64,000 nucleotides of DNA from Tolypocladium sp. Sup5 PDA-1. Its lineage: Eukaryota > Ascomycota > Sordariomycetes > Hypocreales > Ophiocordycipitaceae. Made by a program: the position numbers and the translations under genes. Numbering within the stretch: position 1 is the stretch's first letter; every line of letters starts with the position of its first letter. The DNA is taken from the NCBI GenBank assembly GCA_000750105.3, contig JPHH03000002.1, positions 372,001-436,000 on the forward strand, read 5' to 3'. The notes beneath the pieces were generated by a model that saw only the letters and a program-made list of their open reading frames with translations, was not told where the DNA came from and did no database searches. Below, one piece after another: positions 55,301 to 64,000 of the stretch.

Positions 55301-57474
55301 ATGCTGGCCAGGGTGCGGAAGATGGCCGACTGGACCAGCGTGGTGAGGAGCGTGGTGAGGCAGAAGAAGACGAAGGGGCCCGCCTCTCGCCGCAGGTGGG
55401 CCATGAAGTAGATGAGCACGTTGAAGACGAACATGTTGATGATCTTGTACGGGAGATCCGCCAGGTAGCTTGCGATGGCCTGGGACGACTGATGGTAGAA
55501 AGCATACCTGTTTTGCTTTTCTACCACCGGGCGCTCGGCATAGATGGTCAGGACCTGCGTTGTGGGTGAGTACCGCGACTGAACAGCAGCATTTGGCTGG
55601 GGCGCTTACCTCCAGCTGGCTGGCAAAGGAGTTGAAAAGGAGAGAAAAAAAGATCAACCCTCCGCGGTAGTAGAAGCTGGACGAGTCCTGCTTGAGGTTG
55701 AAAAACATGCTGCCCAGGATGAGTGCCATGACGAGGTTAAACAGCAATGAAGCGATGGTGAAGCCAGGATCAGCCAACAATCTCCTGTAAGCGCGCCAGA
55801 GAGTAAGAGAGACTTGCTGGGGATATGAAATAGTGTAGGGGGACCTTGTACGCTGGTGCTTTGCCTGCTCGGCTCGTCGCGAATGCTGGTATTCCGACAT
55901 TCTCTCCGTGGACGGGTGTGTCTGCTCGTACGCCGCCAGCTCGCGGGCCAGATCCTGACGCTGCTTGCCCGCACGCCACCTTGCTGCAAACTCATCGGCT
56001 GTGCGAGGCACCAAGTCCTTGAAGCCAGGCTTTACCCTTCGTTCGTCTGGGCTGGTCATAGACGTCAGGAAATCGGGTATCGTTTGCCGGTCCGGACCTA
56101 AGGGATGGTTTACAGTGAGCATGATCTGAAAACTTAAGGTGGCTCGTCAAGGCGCAGAGACTCACAGTAAAAGCCCAACTCCTCAAAGTAGGGCTTAGCA
56201 TCGGAGACTCTGCCAAAGAATACTTGTCTTCCCTCATAGATGAGCGTGACTCGGTCGAAGAGCTGTCGATGACAACAAGGTCAGCCGAGTGCATTGATGT
56301 ATACAATACGGGGCAAAGGGACGCACATCATAGGCTGTCTGTGGCGCTTGGTACAAGGTGACGACAGATGCCACTCCAAGCAGGTCAGCCTGGAGGCGCA
56401 GGTTCCGGCAAAAGTTGATTGCGTTGTCGCTGTCGAGCCCGCGCGTGGAGTTGTCCCAGCACTGGAACTTGGCTCCCGTGAGGGCAGCCTCGGCAATGCT
56501 GACCCGCTTGCGCTCCCCGCCGCTGACGCCGCGCACAAAGTCGTCCCCAACGCGTGTGTTTATGGTATGGGTCAGACCAAAGACGGCCATCATAACATCG
56601 CGCCGCATCTTGTCTAGCTGCTCGCGACGGAAGCCTCCCGGGACGTGCCTGACAGAGCGAGCGCGCGAGGCAAAGCTCAAGGTCTCGCCCACAGTGAGAT
56701 GTGCCAGATGGGTATCGAGCTCGGCATTGTAGAGGACATCGCCGCGAAGCGAAGAACGGACTTGGTTCAGGTCAAGTCCTGAAGCAGAGACGGCATTAGT
56801 CGTCGGTTGATACACAACCATGGGCGCAAACATATCATGCACCTACCTCGAAAGTTAATGTACGAGTCGGGGCTCATCTTTAGGTCGGCCGTCTCTCCCG
56901 ACAGGGATTTGAGGAGCGTCGAGCACCCGGATCCAGGAGGGCCCAACACAAGCAGCATCTCTCCCTTTTCCACGACACCCTCAAAGTCGCGCAAGATGTC
57001 GACGCGACTACCATGTTGGCTCCCACGAACCAGCCTCGCCAGCTGCCTCGCGATGCCAATTACGACGCTGCCGGTCGTCTGTTGGAACTCGGCCCCTGTG
57101 CCCCAGCCAAACACGCTCAATCCCTTGAAGGCGACGCCAAGCGCCCGCGATGGAGCCGACTCGGGGTCCGACTCGGTCAATCTGATAAACTCTTTGGCCC
57201 AGGCGCGATCGTCAAAGGATGGGGACGATGGATCAAGATGGCTGCCGGGCTCGGGATTGAGCGCCCTCGACTCGGAAAGTCGAGAGGCGGGAGAGAGTGA
57301 GGACCGCGCAACCTTCGCAACGTCCTCGGACATCCGAGTAGCCGCGGATTCGCCGTTCGACTCGCCGTCTGAGGGGGTTGAAGCATTTCCAGGGGCGGCG
57401 CTGGTTGACTTGGGAGAAGTTGCACCCATCTTGCCTGGCTTGACAGATACGACAGGGTGATTTTCGAGGCCCAT
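52396..57474 (-). CDS. PDR-type (ABCG) full-size ABC transporter
   Basis: Eleven exons, roughly 1,450 aa, start MGLENHPVVS at 57474. The order is (NBD-TMD)x2, the PDR layout. NBD1 has the PDR-type Walker A LVLGPPGSGCSTLLK (residues about 176-190, Cys instead of Lys) and signature VSGGERKRVSIAEA. TMD1 includes SFYYRGGLIFFSLLFNSFAS and the TYINPLAYGFEALMVNEFHN segment. NBD2 has GVSGAGKTTLLDVLATRVT, signature NVEQQKRLTIGVEL and LLMFFDEPTSGLDSQTSWAI. TMD2 ends GALGLYWVFKVPKGKGSKRA. Such pumps export drugs and secondary metabolites at the plasma membrane. The AAL-toxin type clusters, as I recall, include a PDR transporter, so a role in export or self-protection for the neighbouring pathway is likely. 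Confidence 0.95.
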
Positions 57475-58341
57475 TGCATCGGCAATTTGAGACTATAGGG
57501 CACACGACGGGCTAATGCCTTGGAAGCATTCTTATAAAGTTATATTTATCTTCAGATATTGGTCAAGACAAAACTTGCAGTGTTGATTGATGCCATCAAT
57601 GTCCACCGAAACAGGAGTTGGGAATAGCCGGCAAGTCCGCAACAAATTCATGTCGATGTTGGTTCCTGGCGATGAATGAGTCCGCAAAGTCCGCTTGCAC
57701 CGAGGGCCGAATTCCGCGAGCATTGTCCAACCATGCTGGACATCGGTGCTCGGTTCTTGGCGTGCGCCTCATCTGTTCAATCGGATGAATACGAAGTACG
57801 GAGAACTATAACATCTCGGCCTTCGGGTCTTGGCATGGCGGCGCCATGGCCACTTGATCCTGGTCTTCGAGTCTCACCCCTCTTCCCGCGCCGCAACTCT
57901 GCATGCCTTTGTATTACCGATACTTGAACTGGCCCCCAAGAGGGGGGGGGGCTAGAAGGTAACCTTAATTTAACTTGGAAGCATCCCACCAGGCCATTTT
58001 TGTCCCAATCTGCGGCCCATCTTGTCCCGCGTGGAGTTCGCTCTCAGTCCCAAGAATGACGGTGCGAAGTAGTCTTAGCCGGGCCCAGGGCACCCGTATA
58101 AGCGGGGGAACTCGTACGATAAGCTCTAAATTTACTTGTTACCAGCCTCCGTGTAGCGAGGGCTGGATTTACAGTGGTGTTCAACAGCTTCCGACTTAAC
58201 CATCTGCGGAGAAAGCGCTCAGATGACATGGACACTCTGACTTGTTGTTCGAGCTTGGAATATTGAAACAACCACCGGGCTTGTTGTTATATCTCAGTCT
58301 ACACGTAAAAGCCTCTAAACGCTGATCGAAAGGCTGTCGAT
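57475..58341. other. Promoter of the ABC transporter and 3' flank of the alpha-oxoamine synthase
   Basis: 867 bases, no gene. A G-tract of ten or so is near 57942. No binding sites identified with confidence. Confidence 0.5.
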
Positions 58342-59877
58342 CTATCTGGAACCATTCGGGCTCTCCTTCGCCACCAGACTGAATGCATGGCGCGCGGCGG
58401 CTGGCAATCTGACTCCGTCACCACCTTGCTGAATCTCGATCATCTCCTCAGCCCAAGCGCAGATACAGTCGGCCAGGCCCTTGATCTGATCGTCCGTGTT
58501 GTGCGCATGGAAGATGATGCGGATCCGGTCGGTTCCCTTGGGCACGACAGGGAAGCTGATCGGATAGACCGAGTATCCCGCCAACTGCAGATGAATAGCG
58601 AGGTAGAAGTTGTGCTTTGGGCGTGTCCAGACAGGGCAGATTTGGGTCTTGAAGGGCAGTGGCTCCCAATCGTCTTTCTCGTGTAGCGGGATGCGCAGAA
58701 TGCCAGCGTCGTTGGCGCGATCCCAGACCGGGTGAGAGGTAATCGTCGTCAGGAACAGCTTCACAACATACTGAACTCTGTCTTGCGCCTAACCAAGTGT
58801 CAGATGCGAACTGCTCGATGATGTAGAAGAAAGCGAGCTCACCTCTGCTGTCTTACCCGTTCTGAGCATCTCGTAGCCCACTCGAGCCGCAGCACACAGC
58901 AGGAACGACGGTGCTATGGAGAACATGATGGGCCTTGCATGGTTAATTAACATGGCGCGAATGGTGTTGTTGCAAAGAATAACGGCTACCAGGAACCAGA
59001 CGTTAGTCCAGAGCCACCAGATAAAGGAGGCGAAAGGGTGCTTACCGCCTGTGCTACACAGAGACTTTCCAAATGTGTGGTTCCGGATCGCAACTTCGTT
59101 CTCAAGTCCCAATTCGCTGACCAGCCCGGAGCCGTTTGGACCAACGTGGCCGGTACTATGAGCTTCGTCCATGACGAACTGCGCGTTGCCGTTGGGGAAA
59201 ATCTCCTTGGCGGCCTCGATCAACTCTCGCAGCGGACAGACGTCACCGTCCATGCTATAAAAAGACTCGACTGCGATGATAACGGAGCGGGTCCCGTTGC
59301 GTATCAGTGGCTGGGAGTCTCGAACAGCCGTCAAGGTATCCAGGAACGAGTCCACATCGTTGTGGCGAAACGGCTTCTGGCAAAGAGCCACACTGTGCTT
59401 GAATCCATCAAGGGCACTTGCGTGGATGAGCTCGTCGTACACAATGGCATCTCCAGGGCGCGGTATGGCCGAGAAGATGGCGTCGTTGGCAATTGCCGAC
59501 GAGTTCACAATGAGGCCGGACTCGGCACCGTGGAGCTTAGCAATCTCTTTCTCGACGATCTCTAGGTATATCGAGTTCCCGTTGAGAAGCCGCGTTCCGT
59601 GGGCGCCGAGCTGAAAGTCGGGATGCCGGGCAAGCTCCTCCAAAAAGGCCGCTCTCAGGGCACCGGACTCCCCAATGCCAAGGACATCGCAAGACGAAAA
59701 GTCAATGGGGGTGTCTTGGTTATGCAGCATTGCGCAGCTGTGCTGCGCCCTCATGAGGTCGAGCTCCTCTTCAAGGTTTCGATAGAAAACTGAGGCGCCC
59801 TTCATGCTGGGGCCACGGACCTGTTGAGCCTTGGCCCATTCCGCGACAAACGAAGCAGAGGTTGTTGATTCGAGCAT
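58342..59877 (-). CDS. Alpha-oxoamine synthase (PLP-dependent, AONS/serine palmitoyltransferase family)
   Basis: Three exons (59877-59046, 58985-58843, 58788-58342) join in phase to 473 aa. ELARHPDFQLGAHGTRLLNG is the family's GSxGSRLxxG region, LIVNSSAIANDAIFSAIPRP the substrate pocket, and VMDEAHSTGHVGPNGSGLVS the PLP-binding DEAHSxG motif. The Schiff-base Lys is in HTFGKSLCSTGG (about residue 270). The C-terminal domain has PISFPVVPKGTDRIRIIFHA. Enzymes of this family condense an amino acid with an acyl thioester under decarboxylation, giving a 2-amino-3-ketone (or 8-amino-7-oxononanoate in biotin synthesis). Beside a highly reducing PKS, the obvious role is polyketide release by condensation with an amino acid, as FUM8 does in fumonisin synthesis. 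Shares a 1.15-kb divergent promoter with the PKS. Confidence 0.9.
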
Positions 59878-61028
59878 TGTAATAGCAAGAAGAATGTGTT
59901 GTATCCAGGTGAATATGAAAGTCTGTGGCAATAATATTGAATGATGAAGGCGCCTTATGGTAGGGGAGGGTTGGTGGTCTGATCGTAGCAGAATAAATAG
60001 CCCCTGGAGGGAATTTTCCCGCGGGGCACCACTCGAGCTCAAATCTACGGTATGTAATCTTAGTAACCGTGTCGTACTATGTGATCTAGACTCTATAGGC
60101 GAGTATCTCATGGTCAGAGCAAACTGCATGTGTAATGGGCTGCAGATGCTTCTCATCCTTAGGGTCAGATACAGAAGCTATTGCGTAATGATTACCATAC
60201 GTAGATGCTTCCCGGGCCATGGAGTGTACGAGTAGCACACTGCCTGCCATGAAGCATTTCTATCAGGTAAGGCGTGAGACAGCTCGTTGCGGCATAGCAT
60301 CCGGCAACTTACACCACGCCAAGAGGAAGTGGTTCTCGGAAGAGGATCTGAAGGATTCAAGGTCCCGGCCCGAACAGAGTCTCCTCACCACTGCAGATTG
60401 CTTGTTGGTTATGAGCTTTAGGCATTGCATGTGCATTTACATGAATGCTGTCGTCGACCAACAGCCTTCCCCATGGAGTCTAGCTGTTCAGCTACCACTG
60501 CCCACCCTTGGATGCTGATACGCAAACCCTTTGTTCTCATCAACCTATTGCCTCTTCATAACCCTAGCCCACTGAAGAATTTAGTTTCGGCCGGGGCCAA
60601 CGATCAGTCAAGCACAGGCTGCACTTTGGCAGCCCCAATACTCGGGTCAAAACATTGGAGCCACAACCTGGGTAGAGACAGATAAAGCATGTCGATGGCG
60701 CTATGGGGTCGAAGCCTGGCTGGGGTGTGAAACCACTACGGATGCGACTGCACAAACCAGAACTTGCAAATAACAAACAACCAACCAACAACTACATCAC
60801 GCCATGAGATATTTTTAGTAACTCTTCCAAAGCGTGGGGACCGAGGCGTATCGCCCTTACCATCATCCCCCTTCGCTATCGAAATGAAGCCCAAAACGGC
60901 TCCTCGCCGGTTACACATGTCCAGTCTGTTGGCTGAGCAGACATATATTTAAACGGGTCTTCTCGCTTTCCAGATTATAGCCCGGCAAAGCACTACATAT
61001 ATTGACACTATATATATCGACAGCCAAG
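59878..61028. promoter_or_regulatory. Divergent promoter of alpha-oxoamine synthase and PKS
   Basis: 1.15 kb. ACATATATTTAAACG at about 60942-60956 is a good TATA element 75-85 bases before the PKS ATG, and a second TATA-rich stretch (CTATATATATCGAC) lies just upstream of it. AATAAATAG near 59993-60001 could be the TATA element on the synthase side. Sharing one promoter suggests joint regulation; no regulator site can be named. Confidence 0.45.
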
Positions 61029-64000
61029 ATGACTTTCCAGCAGCAAGAGAACGGTGCTTCAGGCTCAACTCTGGAGAAAGGGCTATCTGCCAACCGATCC
61101 TCGCAAGCCAACGGAACTTCTCACGTCAATGAAGCTGCTCCCGGCAACGGAACAGTCCGTTTTGATGAGCTGTTTGGAGCAAATGGCAAGAATCCGACCA
61201 ACGGGACCTCTCACCAAATGTCTCATACGCATGACGGCATTTCCAAATTTGACGAAGCCGTGTCCCTGGACTTCCCAGTGGCCATCTGTGGCATGGCTCT
61301 TCGTCTTCCTGGTGGTTTAGAAAGCCCGAAGGATCTATGGGACTTCCTCCTGGCCAAAGGAGATGCAAGAAGTCGCGTACCAGAGTCACGTTACAACATC
61401 TCGGCGTTTCATTCAACATCCGGACGGCCAGGGAGCATTGCGACTCAGTACGGGTATTTTCTCGACGACAGCATCAAACTCGGCAGTCTTGACACCTCAC
61501 GATTTTCTCTCAGTCGCGCCGAACTTGAGTTTGCCGATCCTCAACAGCGTCGCATGCTCGAGGTAGTCAGGGAGGCTTTCGATGACGCTGGGGAGACCTC
61601 TTTCAAGGTTTGTGTGCCTCCTCGGCAGTCAATAGGGGTTTACTAATATGAGCAAACTCAGGGCAGCGTAATTGGGTGCTACATGGGAAGCTACGGCGAA
61701 GACTGGCTCGAAATGCAAAACAAAGATCCTCAGCAAACTGGCGTAAACAGAGTCGACGGCTATAGCGACTTCATGCTCTCCAGCCGCATCTCGTACGAGA
61801 TGGATCTTAAGGGTCCAAGGTATGAGCTTCCGGCCTTCTGCCTATCTCACGGAAGCTGACAGGAATAGCATGACCATTCGCACTGCCTGCTCGGCTGCCC
61901 TCATCGGGCTCCACGAGGCTTGCCTAGCTATCCAACGAGGTGACTGCGAGGGTGCGATAATAGGGGGTGCTAGTTTGATCATGGCACCTGGAATGACGGC
62001 ATTCATGACTGAAAAGGGCGTTTTGTCTCCCGATGGCTCGTGCAAAACCTTTTCGGCGGATGCAATGGGTATGCCAGAGGCGAAGCCATAACCGCCGTCT
62101 ATATCAAGCCGCTTGACGCCGCCATTCGACACGGCAATCCTATTCGTGCCGTCATTAGATCCACGGCTTCCAACAGTGATGGCAGGACTCAAGGCATCGC
62201 GCAACCGAATACGGAAAGTCAGGAGGCGATGATCAGAAAGGCTTATAAGAAGGCCGGAATCACGGTAACCCGACCTCGAAAGAGCCCCTCCCCATGTCTT
62301 TTACTTTGGATGGTCAGTGACTAATTTTCACCCATATCTAAGACTTCTCCAAAACGGCTTTTGTCGAGTGCAATGGCACGGGCACTCCTGTTGGCGACCC
62401 CATCGAGGCCAATGCTATTGCTCGGGTCTTTGGAGAGTCGGGCGTGTACATCGGATCGGTCAAGCCCAATCTGGGCCACTCTGAGGGCGCTTCAGGACTC
62501 ACGTCCCTGATAAAAGCCGTCCTTACCCTAGAAAATCAAACGATTCCACCAACCATCAAATTCACGAGCGGGAACCCAAAGATACCGTTCAAGGAGAGCA
62601 AGCTGTCTGTTCCGCTTAAGCCGACCCCGTGGCCCAACTCTTGCTACGAGCGGGTCAGCGTGAACTCGTTTGGCATTGGGGGATCCAATGCGCACGTTAT
62701 TCTTGACTCGGCGCGCAGTTTCAATCTTTCCCCTAAAAGCCCCGGGACGAGTGGCCAATACGCGCCATATAAGTCACACTTGCTTCTTTTCTCTGCCAGT
62801 ACTTCCACCTCACTACAGAAGACGACGAACACCTTCCAAGACTGGGCCAACAACAACGCAGAGAGCCTTGAGGATCTTGCGTATACACTAGCTCTTCGAA
62901 GGGAGCACCTTAAGCATCGATCTTTCAGGGTCGTCAGCACAGATCGACCGTCTGGGAATGCATCCCAAGGCCGACAGGCTCCAAAGTCTCCTCCCAATCT
63001 TGCCATGGTCTTTACAGGGCAGGGTGCGCAATGGCCACGGATGGGCCGGGAACTGCTCCAGCGCTCCGACCTTTGCTTCCAAAATAGCATCCGAACCCTC
63101 GACAAGTACCTCCGAGAAGCCCCTGACCCTCCAAGATGGACATTGGAAGAGGAGCTCATGAAGCCAGTTAGGACGTCGGGAGTTCAGGTGGCAGAGCTTT
63201 CTCAACCGTTGTGCACAGCGGTTCAGATTGCCTTGGTTGACCTCCTCGGAACTATCGGTGTCGAGCCTCATGCAGTCGTCGGCCACAGCAGCGGTGAGAT
63301 TGCGGCAGCCTATGCCTCCGGGGCCCTGAGCGCAAAGGAAGCCATCATTGCTGCATGGCAGAGAGGAATTGCCGCCAAGAAGCAGACTAGGCCTGGCGCC
63401 ATGGCTGCCGTTGGCTTGAGCTGGGACGACGTTTCCCGCTTCCTGGCACCACCCAAGGTCGTTATTGCATGCGAAAACTCCCCGAGGAGCGTCACTATTT
63501 CAGGCAACGCCGAGGAAGTTCAAGCGACTGTCGCACGCATCAAGGAAGCTCATCCTGATGTGACGACAAGACTACTCAAGGTCGAAAAGGCCTACCACTC
63601 CTATCACATGAGTGAGGTCGGAGAGGAGTATGCCGCAGCACTGCGCCGTGATCTTGTGGGCCGGTCACCATCGAAGCTATTTTTCTCCAGTGTAACTGGC
63701 ACGGGGAGGCACGAGGATCTTCATCTCGACGCCAAATACTGGCAGCGAAATCTCGAGTCCCCTGTGCTTTTTAGGGCAGCCGTTGCTGGTATCCTCGAAA
63801 AGGTCGACGACGTCGCCTTTTTGGAAGTTGGACCACACCCAGCACTTGCGGGGCCCGTGAGACAGATCCTCACGCAGGCTTCGAGCTCGGCACCGTACAT
63901 TGCTGCCATGAACGGCGGAGAGGACTGTGTGGAGTCTTTTTTGACTGCCGTCGGAAAACTCTTTGAACTCAATATCCCAGTCGACTTCGAAAAGCTGATG
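61029..64000 (+). pseudogene. Highly reducing type I polyketide synthase, KS and AT part, 3' cut by window end; KS frameshifted as read
   Basis: The ATG at 61029 starts a disordered Asn/Gly/Ser-rich 80 residues, then KS: FPVAICGMALRLPGGLESPK, active-site TACSAA (Cys codon 61888-61890), ECNGTGTPVGDP and KPNLGHSEGASG. Introns at 61608-61661 and 61820-61868 are clean; one near 62265-62342 is ambiguous in phase. At 62062-62066 a base is missing from the SADA-NGYARGE junction, shifting the frame. In ECNGTGT an Asn (62372-62374) replaces the first catalytic His. AT follows with VFTGQGAQWPRMGRELL, GHSSGEIAAAYASGALS (Ser 63287-63289) and AYHSYHM. The sequence is of the highly reducing, FUM1-like kind; reductive domains would lie beyond the window. 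I call it a pseudogene on the frameshift alone; an assembly error would make it an intact partial CDS. Confidence 0.75.

Overview
The window is from a filamentous ascomycete (Pezizomycotina; Sordariomycetes, probably Hypocreales, is my inference). The basis is many short 50-80 nt introns with GT..AG borders, GC-rich coding sequence against AT-richer spacers, several Zn(2)Cys(6) regulators, MFS and PDR transporters, CAZymes and a fungal polyketide synthase. I found no tRNA, rRNA, CRISPR array or intact transposon. All exon borders were read by eye and checked for phase; none has transcript support.

Layout. 1-3744: a 5'-cut D-serine dehydratase, a DHDPS-superfamily aldolase and a RidA imine deaminase, a plausible amino-acid catabolic group. 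4785-13901: an allantoate-permease-type MFS carrier, a small mitochondrial membrane protein, a BBE-type flavin oxidase, a Zn2Cys6 regulator and a mitochondrial acyl-CoA dehydrogenase. 14303-23187: a secreted glycoside hydrolase (probable GH162 endo-beta-1,2-glucanase), a Zn2Cys6 regulator, a cytosolic GH1 beta-glucosidase and a sugar transporter, arranged as two divergent pairs. This looks like a fungal glucan or sophorose utilisation locus; a second sugar transporter follows at 25034-26996. 27-36.5 kb: a gene-poor tract with a decayed SDR, a broken copia-type Gag, dispersed TACTCCGTA motifs, a P-loop kinase, an ORF pair split by a 24-nt stop-containing segment, a small cysteine-rich protein and the housekeeping gene HAM1/ITPA. 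37.7-46.7 kb: a GAL4-type regulator, a tiny secreted-like protein, a 2.8-kb spacer, a conserved disordered protein and a GCR1_C-domain protein.

46.9-64.0 kb is a probable secondary-metabolite cluster: a CYP505-like P450, a Zn2Cys6-type regulator with an incomplete zinc cluster, a PDR ABC transporter, an alpha-oxoamine synthase, and a divergent highly reducing PKS that runs off the end. PKS plus alpha-oxoamine synthase is the chemistry of sphinganine-analogue metabolites (fumonisin, AAL-toxin and sphingofungin types). As read here, the PKS carries a one-base frameshift in KS and an Asn where the first catalytic His is expected, so the cluster may be decaying or the assembly may be wrong at that point.
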